A stretch of DNA of 64,000 bases from JADGHX01 sp963837755 (GTDB lineage: Bacteria > Pseudomonadota > Gammaproteobacteria > Steroidobacterales > Steroidobacteraceae): contig CAWIOP010000003.1 of assembly GCA_963837755.1 (NCBI GenBank), forward strand, positions 1,116,001 to 1,180,000, given 5' to 3'. Below the pieces are notes generated by a model, which worked only from the letters and a program-made list of their open reading frames with translations, made no database searches and had not been told where the DNA came from. Both the position numbers and the translations under genes were made by a program. Below, one piece after another: positions 54,786 to 63,345 of this stretch (position 1 is its first letter; each line of letters begins with the position of its first letter).

Positions 54786-56174
54786 TCAGCGCCGCCGCTG
54801 TGCAGACTGATCTCGCACTGCCTTGAACTCGCTTCCGGCCTTCCATTCCGGCCAGCGCGTGGAGTCCGCGAGCGATCGGCCGACTTCGTAGAGGAGTGCA
54901 ATGTCCTCAGCTTCTCCGGTGAAGTCGAGAGCCTCGCTCCATTCGTCCTTGGGCTGGTGATATTTCTTCTCGTTGTACGCCTCGCGCAGGGCGACACCTT
55001 TCGCCTTGCCGCCGTCGACGAGATCGTCCCCCGACTTGAATGACACCGCGGGTACTCCGGCTTTCGAGAGAGGGAAGTGATCGGAGCGATAGAAACTGCC
55101 GGCTTCGGATCTCGGATCGGGCGCGAGCGTGCGGCCCTGCTTCTTTCCCGCGGCGGCGATCTCGTCCACCACGGTGTTGGGGCCGAAGGTGGTGAAGTCG
55201 CGTGCGCGGCCGAAGAGACCGAGGCTGTCCATGTTGATCGCGGCGACCGTCGTCTCGAGCGGATAGAGAGGATCGCTCGCGTAGTATTCCGAGCCGAGCA
55301 ACCCTTTCTCTTCGGCCGTCACGGCGAGGAACACCACGGAACGCTGCGTCTTCGGCGCCGAGCCGAAGAGGCGCACGAGCTCGAGCACCGCGGCGAGACC
55401 ACTGCCATTGTCCGCGGCGCCGTTGAAGATGCGATCGCCCGTGTCATTGGGTTTGCCGATGCCGAGATGATCCCAGTGTGCGGTGTAGAACACGGTCTGG
55501 TCGGGATGAGTCGTGCCGGGCAGCAGCCCGACTACGTTCTTCGACACCACCGTCTCGCGTTTCACGCGATAGTCCGCGGAGAACGTGACGCCCTTCAGCG
55601 GTACTGCGCGGAAGGTGTTCGACTGCGCCTGCTTCTTCAGCTGCTCGAAATCGAGGCCTGCGTCCTTGAGCAGGTTCGCGGCAACGCCACGCTGAATCCA
55701 GGCTTCCAGATCCACGTGTTCGGCGCGCGGATCCTTGCGCAGGATGTCGAATATGGCGTTGGTGTTCGAGTTCTCCACGGTGGCCCAGCCATACGACGCG
55801 GGAGCCGTTTCGTGCACGATCAACACGCCGAGCGCGCCGTGCCGCGCGGCTTCTTCGTACTTGTACGTCCAGCGGCCGTAGTAGGTCATCGCTCGGCCGC
55901 CGAACTTTCCGGAAGTCGTCTCGAAGTCCGGGTCGTTGATGAGCACGATGGCGACTTTGCCGCGCATGTCGATGCCCCGGTAGTCGTCCCACTGCTGCTC
56001 GGGGGCGGTGACACCGTAGCCCAGGAAGACGAGCGGGGCGTCCTTGATCTGCACGCGGTCCACGTTCGTTGCCGCTGCACGCACGGCCACGTCTTTGCCC
56101 TGCGCGAGCGTCTGCCGTTTGCCGGCGGCCGCTACGTCGAAGTCCGCGCCGGCGGCCCGGCGCTCCTCTTGCAC
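54786..56174 (-). CDS. M28-family metallopeptidase, N-terminally truncated
   Basis: 462 residues. A PA-type insert (AIVLINDPDF to ASYGWATVENSNTNAIFDIL) precedes the catalytic core: TAHWDHLGIG (metal His), NGAADNGSG (bridging Asp), TAEEKGLLGSEYY (catalytic and metal Glu), INMDSLG and YRSDHFPLSKAGVPAVSF (last His). All zinc ligands are present. The usual signal peptide and about 80-100 N-terminal residues are missing: homology begins at DFDVAAAGKRQTLAQG, and 60 bases upstream is the receptor gene's stop. As it stands the enzyme would not be exported. Confidence 0.75.
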   Translation of the reverse strand: MQEERRAAGADFDVAAAGKRQTLAQGKDVAVRAAATNVDRVQIKDAPLVFLGYGVTAPEQQWDDYRGIDMRGKVAIVLINDPDFETTSGKFGGRAMTYYGRWTYKYEEAARHGALGVLIVHETAPASYGWATVENSNTNAIFDILRKDPRAEHVDLEAWIQRGVAANLLKDAGLDFEQLKKQAQSNTFRAVPLKGVTFSADYRVKRETVVSKNVVGLLPGTTHPDQTVFYTAHWDHLGIGKPNDTGDRIFNGAADNGSGLAAVLELVRLFGSAPKTQRSVVFLAVTAEEKGLLGSEYYASDPLYPLETTVAAINMDSLGLFGRARDFTTFGPNTVVDEIAAAGKKQGRTLAPDPRSEAGSFYRSDHFPLSKAGVPAVSFKSGDDLVDGGKAKGVALREAYNEKKYHQPKDEWSEALDFTGEAEDIALLYEVGRSLADSTRWPEWKAGSEFKAVRDQSAQRRR

Positions 56175-56235
56175 CTGCCGGCGCGAAGGGCCGCGAGGCG
56201 CTTCTCGCCAGCGCCTTTCGTGGACGAGCGTCTCC

Positions 56236-59151
56236 CTAAAACCTCAGCCTCACGCCCGCGCGATAGGACCGGCCGATCTGGTCGAAGTACGTCGGATTCG
56301 TGGGGTACTGCAGCTCCGGCGCCAACGGCGGCTCCTTGTCGAACAGATTGTTGATGGCGGCGAATACCTGAATCTCGGCCCCACCGGCTGACGGGAAGTC
56401 GAAGTTGCCGAACAGGTTGAAGTACGTGGCGCTCGCCACGTGATTGTCGTTAGTGCTGTTCACGAGCGTGGGGCTGTAGCCGGCGTCGGTTGGATCCAGA
56501 CGCGTGGCATCGATCACGCCACTGTCGATGTAACGCACCTGAAGGGTGGCAGACAGGGGCGCGCGCGAGTAAGTGAAGTTGGCGCGCAGGAGCCATTCAG
56601 GCAATCCCGCTGAGCCAAGACCGCCTGTCTGGCCTGCGCGGTCAACGGCGATTCCGAACGTCTCCGTCGTTGACTCTTCCACGTGTGAAGCCAGGAGCCG
56701 GAAGTCCACGGTGCCGCTGCCGATGGGCTGCTCGTAGCTCAGCTCAATGTCCTCACCCCGCGTGCGCAGCTCGTCGAGGTTCAGCGCGACGTTGCGAACC
56801 TGGGTGATCTGCTGCCCCGCCCCGAACGTGATGAGATCGCACGCGCGCGTGTTGCCGGCGAAGCAGCGATCGACGATGAACTGCGCGCCGCCGGGCGCGC
56901 TGATGTATCCATCAACCTTGATGTCGTAGTAGTCGACGGACAGTCGCAGCCGTTCGCTCCAGCCCCACTGGGGCGAGAAGATGAAGCCCAGTGTCGTCGT
57001 GTCCGCTTTCTCGGCGTCGAGGTCGGGGCTGCCTCCCCCCAGAAGGGAGGGGAACGGCTGCTGCGTCACTCCGGTAAAGCGGTTCTGCAACGGCGTGAAG
57101 CTGCTGGCGCTGGCGAGATAGAGATCCGCGAAGTTGGGGGCACGAATGTCGCGCGAGCGGGTGCCGCGCACGCGCAGCCACTCGATCGGCTCCCACACGA
57201 GGCTTGCCTTCCACGTCGTCGCGTCGATTTCGTTCGAGCTGCTCGTCCGCAGGTAACTGCCGAAGCCGTCAATGTCGTAGCGAGCGTGACGGCCCGCGAC
57301 ATTCAGGCTCAGGCTCTGCGCCGCCGGCTTCTCCTTCAGCAGCGGCAGTTCCGCTTCGACGTACGCTTCGGAAACTTTGGAAGTGCCGCTGTAGTCGGCG
57401 CCGAAGTTCTGGAAGTAGGCGAACTGATTGGAAAGCGGATCGTGCAGCACCTCGATCTCGTCGCGCCGGAACTCGATGCCGCCGGCGAGCGCCAGCGGCC
57501 CGGCCCAAAGGTCCGCGGCCTCGCCCTGCAGGTTGGCTGCGACGACGTGCTGGGTGATGTCGATGTCCTCGACGAGCGTGCCATACACGTAGTCGCGTGC
57601 CGCCTGACTGAAGTTGCCGGTGCCGAAAAGATTCAGCGGCTGGCATCCGGCAGCGGCGGCGCGCAGCGCGGCGTTTGCGCTCAGTGTCGCGCGGCAGACG
57701 ATGTCGCCGGTGCCGGGCGTGATGACGGTTTCCGTGTCGACGATGGCGTCGACGGCGCGCGCGAAGTTCAACGGATTCGTGGGATCCGCCGCGGTCTTAC
57801 CGGGGTTGCCCTGGATGCGGTTGTCCTTCACCGTCTGCAAGCGATCCGTCCGGCCGAACTGATAGTAGACGTCCCAGGTCGCGTTGCCGATGCTGCCCTC
57901 GAGCCCCGTGGTGGCCCGATACACGTCTGCCGTGGAAGTGCTGAAGCCTCGGGCGAGATCGTCGCCGAGCCGCCCCATGCTGAAATTCAGAATGCCTGGG
58001 TTCGCATTGAGCACCGTGCGAACGGCCGTCGGGATGAAGGGATTTTCCCGGCTGATGTTGATGGCCGCATCGAAGAATGACGCCTGCAGCACCGAGCCCG
58101 TGACGTAGCCGTAGGAGGCTTCAAAGAAACCCGAGATGTTGTCCGTCAGCTCGTAGTTCGCATGGCCGAACAGCGTATAGCGCTCGACCGGCACGGTCAG
58201 GTTCGTGTTGAGAAACGTCGGCACGAGGTCGCCGCCCAGCTGGGTCACGCCACTCACCACCGATCCAGGGGTGTAGGGAACGGCGTTGCCGTTCGCGTCG
58301 AACTGGATGCCGCCCGTGCCGAACATGTTCCGGATCGCAGCGGGATTTGTGCCCGCTACCACGCCACCCGTGTTCATCCAGAAGCCTGCGTTCGAATCGC
58401 TGCGTACGAAGTTTGGCAGGCCGTTGCCGGCAGCGAATCCGTTGTTGGTGATGACCTGCCCGGGCCTGCACCACTCGCGCTCGAAGCAGTTTCCGATGCC
58501 ATCCTGCTTGTCGTACTCGCCGCCGACGATGAAGTGACCTTTGTCGCCGCTGAAGCCCGACCCACCCGCGAACGCGGCGTGGTAACGGTCGCCATCGTGC
58601 TCGTCGGTAACGCCGTAGTCCGCCTGCACGTTGAAGCCGGTGAGACGTTTGTTGAGATTGATGTTCACGACGCCTGCGATAGCGTCGGAGCCGTAAGCGG
58701 CCGAAGCGCCGCCGGTCACGATCTCCGTGCGGTCGATCAAGAGACTCGGGATGAGATTGAGGTCCGCCGAACCTTCCCGCGTGGTGGGTGCGAATCGCCG
58801 CCCGTCCAGCAGGATCAGCGTGCGCGTTACGCCAAGGCCGCGAAGGTTCACGATCTGCGCGCCGACGTTGAAGCTGCCGAAGCCATTCGTCGACGGATTG
58901 TTGCTGGCGCGGAACGAGGGCAGCTCACTCAGCGCGGCGCCGATATTCGTGACTGCGAGCTTCTGCAGTTCCTCGCTGCCGAGAGAAGTGACGGGCGAGG
59001 GCGCGTTCTGGTCCGACCGCGCGATGCGGGAGCCTGTGATCACCACCTGCTCGGCAGGCTCTTCCGAGGCCTGGGGTGATTCCTGCGCGTGAACTTGGCC
59101 CAGCAGCGAAATGCAAAGGCCCACCGATCCCACAACTACTCGCTTCGTCAT
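56236..59151 (-). CDS. TonB-dependent outer-membrane receptor
   Basis: 971 residues from ATG 59151, with GGGGGG upstream and signal peptide (VVVGSVGLCISLLGQVHAQE). Plug domain: EQVVITGSRIARSDQNAPSP, TLILLDGRRFAPTTREGSAD, SAAYGSDAIAGVVNI. The rest is a beta-barrel ending in YRAGVRLRF with the expected terminal Phe. TonB-dependent receptors of this oar-like/omp type import siderophores, glycans or other large nutrients; the ligand is not readable. The neighbouring M28 peptidase suggests peptide use, as inference. Confidence 0.88.
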   Translation of the reverse strand: MTKRVVVGSVGLCISLLGQVHAQESPQASEEPAEQVVITGSRIARSDQNAPSPVTSLGSEELQKLAVTNIGAALSELPSFRASNNPSTNGFGSFNVGAQIVNLRGLGVTRTLILLDGRRFAPTTREGSADLNLIPSLLIDRTEIVTGGASAAYGSDAIAGVVNINLNKRLTGFNVQADYGVTDEHDGDRYHAAFAGGSGFSGDKGHFIVGGEYDKQDGIGNCFEREWCRPGQVITNNGFAAGNGLPNFVRSDSNAGFWMNTGGVVAGTNPAAIRNMFGTGGIQFDANGNAVPYTPGSVVSGVTQLGGDLVPTFLNTNLTVPVERYTLFGHANYELTDNISGFFEASYGYVTGSVLQASFFDAAINISRENPFIPTAVRTVLNANPGILNFSMGRLGDDLARGFSTSTADVYRATTGLEGSIGNATWDVYYQFGRTDRLQTVKDNRIQGNPGKTAADPTNPLNFARAVDAIVDTETVITPGTGDIVCRATLSANAALRAAAAGCQPLNLFGTGNFSQAARDYVYGTLVEDIDITQHVVAANLQGEAADLWAGPLALAGGIEFRRDEIEVLHDPLSNQFAYFQNFGADYSGTSKVSEAYVEAELPLLKEKPAAQSLSLNVAGRHARYDIDGFGSYLRTSSSNEIDATTWKASLVWEPIEWLRVRGTRSRDIRAPNFADLYLASASSFTPLQNRFTGVTQQPFPSLLGGGSPDLDAEKADTTTLGFIFSPQWGWSERLRLSVDYYDIKVDGYISAPGGAQFIVDRCFAGNTRACDLITFGAGQQITQVRNVALNLDELRTRGEDIELSYEQPIGSGTVDFRLLASHVEESTTETFGIAVDRAGQTGGLGSAGLPEWLLRANFTYSRAPLSATLQVRYIDSGVIDATRLDPTDAGYSPTLVNSTNDNHVASATYFNLFGNFDFPSAGGAEIQVFAAINNLFDKEPPLAPELQYPTNPTYFDQIGRSYRAGVRLRF

Positions 59152-59363
59152 GCCGCCCCCCTGCGCTCTGTCGAGCGCCAGCCTGAGAATTCGTGGTTCT
59201 TCCGATTGTTGTGGCCAAGAGGGTAGAGCCGCCCGGCGGCTGCGTCCAAATGGAAGACCGTCGGTGACCGGCGAGTGGAGGGCTCGGCTGCGCGCGCGCT
59301 GGCGACGTGCGCCCGCGCCACGTCGAGGTGCGACGCTCGGAGCTGGCGCCACGGCGGCGCGCC

Positions 59364-59891
59364 CGGTGACAGCCGGCGATGCGCATGACACCGCCGGCCT
59401 CGGACACGGCATGTCATTCACCGGCTGTGTGAGGCGGCAACCTCAACGAGCTTCGGATGCTTGATTTCCTTCGCGGCGCGTTGAATCGTGTCGGTGACGC
59501 AGCGTTGTGCCTTGCTGTTCTGGCGGATCTCCAACAACGTGTCCGCGTATCGAGGGCACACCTTCTCCGCGGCGACGACCAGGCGGTCATACAGGGCGCG
59601 CGAGCCTTCTTCGGTGGACAGGTTCAGGTCCGCGTACTTGACGGTCACTGAGGGTATCTCTCCGACCTTCGCGGGCCTCTCCGCGAAGGACGCGGGGACA
59701 ACGACGGCAATAGCGACGAATGCTGCGACGACCCTGCGTGTGATGCTCGCCGAGGAAGCAGTGTGCGAGGTCATGACGAACCTCCTGGTTCGATAGGCCC
59801 TGGTCGCCGAAGCTGGCGACAGAGGAAGTACACATAGGATGCGTCGGCGGTTGCATCGGTTGCGCTTCTGACCTTCGAAGAAAGCGCGAAA
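59364..59891. repeat. 530-bp duplicated segment, copy 2
   Basis: Counterpart of 49464-49994, in the same orientation. The UrcA leader, SD (AGGAGG) and post-gene hairpin are all kept. Confidence 0.7.
59418..59774 (-). CDS. UrcA family protein, copy 2
   Basis: 118 residues, the same length as the copy at 49519. Signal peptide (VVAAFVAIAVVVPASFAERP). Core VTVKYADLNLSTEEGSRALY, Cys in AEKVCPRYAD and QRCVTDTIQRAAKEI. Many substitutions lie in the middle (TLLEIRQNSKA against TALALRLNRDA), so the duplication is not recent. Confidence 0.8.
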   Translation of the reverse strand: MTSHTASSASITRRVVAAFVAIAVVVPASFAERPAKVGEIPSVTVKYADLNLSTEEGSRALYDRLVVAAEKVCPRYADTLLEIRQNSKAQRCVTDTIQRAAKEIKHPKLVEVAASHSR

Positions 59892-59906
59892 GTCGTTCGT
59901 CCCGCG

Positions 59907-60671
59907 TCAGTGCGCGCGCAAGAGCTCCGTCGCGCCGTCCCACGAGAGCTTCATTCCGGTGAGGAGCAGCAACACGTAGATCAGCACGTAGAAGCGCTCG
60001 GGGTCGACGCGACGAATGAGTTTTGCTCCCACCACCGTTGACGCAATGGCAAGGGGAAAGAGCGCGAGCGCCGTCGTCATGTTTCCGCGAGTGAACTGAC
60101 CCAGCGCGGCGTAGGCGGGCACTTTCAGCCAGTTGATGCTGGCGAAGAAGATCGCGGAGGTGCCGATCAGCACGTCGCGATCCAGGCGCTTCGGCAGCAT
60201 GTAGATCTGGAAGGGCACGCCGCCGGCATGGGCGATCTGGCTCGTGAATCCCGCCGTTGCACCCCATACCAGGCCCATGACGTCCGATGGTTGCTGAGGG
60301 CGTGCCGTTCCGCGCAGCGTGATGCGCAACTGTCGGGCGCCGAATATCAGTGAGATGAGCCCCAGCGCCAGTTCCACCGCGGCCGTGGACACGTGAGCCG
60401 CGAGCAGATACGCGAGCACGATGCCGACGAGCGCGCTGGGAATGAGGATCGCGAGGCTCTTCTTATCCCATGCTTTCCGAAACACCCAGACGCTGACAGC
60501 GTCTTGCACGATGAGAATCGGCAAGGTGATCGACGCCGCCTGCACGGGTGAAACGGCCAGCGCCATCAGCGGCACGGCGAGCACGCCGATGCCGGAGAAG
60601 CCGCCCTTCGCGAGACCCAGGAGGATGACCGCGGGGATGGCGAACGCGTAGAAGAGTGGGTCGGTCGACAC
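59907..60671 (-). CDS. TauE/SafE (TSUP) family membrane exporter
   Basis: 254 residues with seven to eight hydrophobic segments. The N-terminal half-repeat has GLAKGGFSGIGVLAVPLMAL; the second half-repeat has GLVWGATAGFTSQIAHAGGV. Family members export or import sulfite, sulfoacetate and related anions. Substrate not readable. It stands alone between UrcA and the DUF6152 gene. Confidence 0.85.
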   Translation of the reverse strand: MSTDPLFYAFAIPAVILLGLAKGGFSGIGVLAVPLMALAVSPVQAASITLPILIVQDAVSVWVFRKAWDKKSLAILIPSALVGIVLAYLLAAHVSTAAVELALGLISLIFGARQLRITLRGTARPQQPSDVMGLVWGATAGFTSQIAHAGGVPFQIYMLPKRLDRDVLIGTSAIFFASINWLKVPAYAALGQFTRGNMTTALALFPLAIASTVVGAKLIRRVDPERFYVLIYVLLLLTGMKLSWDGATELLRAH

Positions 60672-60719
60672 GCCGGGCAGTTCTTTAGCGTAAACGCATC
60701 GGCGGTCCCGGCGTGCCGA

Positions 60720-61124
60720 TCAACTCGGGGGCTTATTGCCCCCAGGAAGTCCGCGCAGTTTGCGCCCGTCGGGAAGGGTGACGCTCACGAAGAACCCGCC
60801 CGTGCGGCCATCGCGCAGTGGGTAGAAACTGACGGTGATCTTGTCGCCGGCTTTCAGCGTGCGGCTGTTCCAGCCGTTGCGGCCCAGCCAGCTCGGGCTC
60901 ATGCCCTCGAGCCCCCACTCCTCGATCTTGCCCGACTTGCCGGCCACGTCGAGCCAGATGAACGCATGCGGCTGCGTCCATTCGTATTTGTCTATCGTGC
61001 CTTCGAGTGTCTTCTCCTTGCCCCACTCGAACATGGCCGTTGAATGATGCGCGTTGGCGGATGCGCCGACGAGGCTTGCCGCAACACAGAGCAGAATCGG
61101 GCGGATCATCGTATTCAGATTCAT
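60720..61124 (-). CDS. DUF6152 family exported protein
   Basis: 134 residues with a signal peptide (PILLCVAASLVGASANAHHS). The mature start HHSTAMFEWGKEKTLEGTID is the DUF6152 hallmark, followed by WTQPHAFIWLDV and a beta-barrel-like end. Function unknown. The gene follows a lipoprotein gene by three bases and should share its message. Confidence 0.8.
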   Translation of the reverse strand: MNLNTMIRPILLCVAASLVGASANAHHSTAMFEWGKEKTLEGTIDKYEWTQPHAFIWLDVAGKSGKIEEWGLEGMSPSWLGRNGWNSRTLKAGDKITVSFYPLRDGRTGGFFVSVTLPDGRKLRGLPGGNKPPS

Positions 61125-61127
61125 TCG

Positions 61128-61943
61128 TCACTTCCCCGGCTGGCGCTCGAGACTGAAACCCGGATTGCCTTGCTCATCCAGGGCGTCGTGATTGTTCTGT
61201 GCACAGACGTACTCCATGATTTTCCAGTCGCGATGACGCTGGTAGCGAGCGACGCTGGTGTAGGGTTCCAGGAAGACAGCCGGGTCTTCGACAGTACTGG
61301 TGATCTCCAGGACGTCCGGCTCGACGAGGCGCACTCGCTCGGTCACGCGCATTTTCTCGCTGTGACTGGCGACGCCGGCGAGCGGGCTGGTCTCCGGAAG
61401 GATGCCGACGGTCTCAATGACCAGCGTATCGCCTTCCCAGTGCCCCGCGGATGTGCCCAGATACGTTGGATCGGGATCCGCCGGAAGCCCGCTGCCGTCG
61501 GTGTACACCCGCCGCACCATCGAGTAGCTCTCGGTGATGATGGTCACGCGGCCGGGCGTGAACAGAAACTCGATGGGGTACGGCTGCTGCATGATCACCG
61601 GCACGCCGGGCGGCACGCAGTTCGACACTGAGGAGACGAAGTTGATGCCCGGAGTCGTCTTGTTCTTCTCCTGATATGCCGCGAAACCGGGCGCATATTC
61701 AGGAGTGAGCTTGGGCGGTTGAGGCGCGCCTGCCATTCCCGGCCGTGCGAATCGGATCGGCTCCCAGGCGCCGCTCCAGTCGGGAAGTCTGGCGAGCTGC
61801 GCGTCGGCGTTTTCGGAAGTAGAAGAGGCAGTGGATGGGGTGCCCCCGGCGCTCGCCGAATCTGGCCCTGCGCCACTGCAACCGCCGAGCGTGCCCGCTG
61901 CCGCTACCGCCCATAGCGCAGCGAGAATGGGTGTCTGCTTCAT
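61128..61943 (-). CDS. Exported lipoprotein paired with DUF6152
   Basis: 271 residues. Lipobox AGTLGGCSG near residue 20. The mature part has LPDWSGAWEPIRFARPGMAG, PYPIEFLFTPGRVTIITESY, GHWEGDTLVIETVGI and a C-terminal YVCAQNNHD. This type of protein often precedes DUF6152 genes in steroid- and aromatic-degrading gammaproteobacteria, from memory of gene neighbourhoods. Function unknown. Confidence 0.7.
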   Translation of the reverse strand: MKQTPILAALWAVAAAGTLGGCSGAGPDSASAGGTPSTASSTSENADAQLARLPDWSGAWEPIRFARPGMAGAPQPPKLTPEYAPGFAAYQEKNKTTPGINFVSSVSNCVPPGVPVIMQQPYPIEFLFTPGRVTIITESYSMVRRVYTDGSGLPADPDPTYLGTSAGHWEGDTLVIETVGILPETSPLAGVASHSEKMRVTERVRLVEPDVLEITSTVEDPAVFLEPYTSVARYQRHRDWKIMEYVCAQNNHDALDEQGNPGFSLERQPGK

Positions 61944-62127
61944 TGGCCCCCCGGTCCGTGACGTGAAATGTTCTTGAAGTAATCCGCGCCGAGCATAGCG
62001 CAGGCTTCAAATGCGACGCGTAAGGACGTGCCAGCTCGGCCGAGGCGCGGCAGGTTAGAGTATTCACGGTCCAATTGCCGCTTTCGCCCGCTAGCGCTAC
62101 GCTTGATGCAGGCAGGGATGAGGGGCC

Positions 62128-63222
62128 ATGAACAAGAACAAGAATACTGGGACAGCCCGCAGGCTGATCGTACGAATCGCCACGACGTTGTTCCTGATGA
62201 CGGGAGGGCTGGTTACCGCGCATGCCCAGGACGCGACCGCCGGGCCCGAACAACCGCAAGTTGCCGCGCCGGCGGCGGTCGACGTCGAGGTGTTCCAGGG
62301 CGTCCGCATTCTCGCGTCACCGAGAGACAACGCGTACCCCTCCAGTGAAGTGTTCGACGGCCGGGAAGGCTGGGTTCAGCTCAACATGATGATCGACCCG
62401 AAGGGCAAGCCCTACGAGGTTACGGTGATCGATTCGAGCGGGAATCCCGCGTTCGAGAAAGCTGCCTTGAAGGCGCTGAACCAGATGGCCTTCGAACCGG
62501 CCCGGCGCGGCAACGCGCCCATCGACTCGAGTTTCGCGTTGAAGATGATGTTCGCGATCCGGGGCCTGGCCAAGGGCGCGTCCCGGGAGTTCGTGGCGGC
62601 CTACAAGCAGTTCATCAAGGCCGTCTACGCGGGAGACAAAGACAAGGCGGATGTTCACCTCGCGAAGCTGAAGTCGAAGAACCTTTATGAGGAAGCGTTC
62701 GAGAACTACGGCAAGTACTCCTATCACCGAAAGTGGGGCACTCCTTCGGAGCAGTTGACGGACCTGCGTCTGGCCATTGCGGGCGAGAAACGCCCTGGGT
62801 ATTTGCCGAGGACCGTCTTTGCAGCCGCGCGCATCTCGATGTTCACTCTCCAGGTGAAAGCGCGCGACTACGGCGGCGCTCTGGACTCGTGGAACATCCT
62901 CGAGCCCATCGCGTCACCGGCGGTTCGCAAAGAACTGCAGAGTACGGTCGACCAGATCCGCGCGGTTCAGCTCGGCAACCAGCCAGTCAGCTTGCCCGCG
63001 AAGATAGACGAGAGCAGCAGCTGGGACGGCACGCTGTTCAGGAATCGGTTCAGCGTCGAGGTGAAGAGCGGTGCGGTCAGCGAGATCAAACTCCGGTGCG
63101 AGAAGCAGTACCTGTTCTTCAAATACGAACCCGGCGTGGAGTATTCGATCGGCTCGAAGAAAGACCAGTGCGGTATCGAAGTCGTGGGTGACCCGGGGAC
63201 GAGGTTCGAACTCATTCAGTGA
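62128..63222 (+). CDS. TonB C-terminal domain protein
   Basis: 364 residues. Signal peptide (IATTLFLMTGGLVTAHAQDA). A TonB-C-like domain at about 75-150: GWVQLNMMIDPKGKPYEVTV, FEKAALKALNQMAFEPARRG. The rest is helical, TPR-like (REFVAAYKQFIKAVYAGDKD), and ends with a Cys-containing beta segment. It lacks the N-terminal transmembrane anchor plus proline linker of true TonB, so it is a periplasmic relative rather than the energy transducer. Confidence 0.7.
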   Translation: MNKNKNTGTARRLIVRIATTLFLMTGGLVTAHAQDATAGPEQPQVAAPAAVDVEVFQGVRILASPRDNAYPSSEVFDGREGWVQLNMMIDPKGKPYEVTVIDSSGNPAFEKAALKALNQMAFEPARRGNAPIDSSFALKMMFAIRGLAKGASREFVAAYKQFIKAVYAGDKDKADVHLAKLKSKNLYEEAFENYGKYSYHRKWGTPSEQLTDLRLAIAGEKRPGYLPRTVFAAARISMFTLQVKARDYGGALDSWNILEPIASPAVRKELQSTVDQIRAVQLGNQPVSLPAKIDESSSWDGTLFRNRFSVEVKSGAVSEIKLRCEKQYLFFKYEPGVEYSIGSKKDQCGIEVVGDPGTRFELIQ

Positions 63223-63345
63223 AGGCGTATGTGGCTACTCCGTGGACCCGGATGAGGCGCCGGGCAAGCTGACCGAAGCCCCGGTCTATCATGCCGAAGC
63301 GTGCCGCCGGTGCACGCATATACAAGAGTTCGGCAGGGGGTCACG

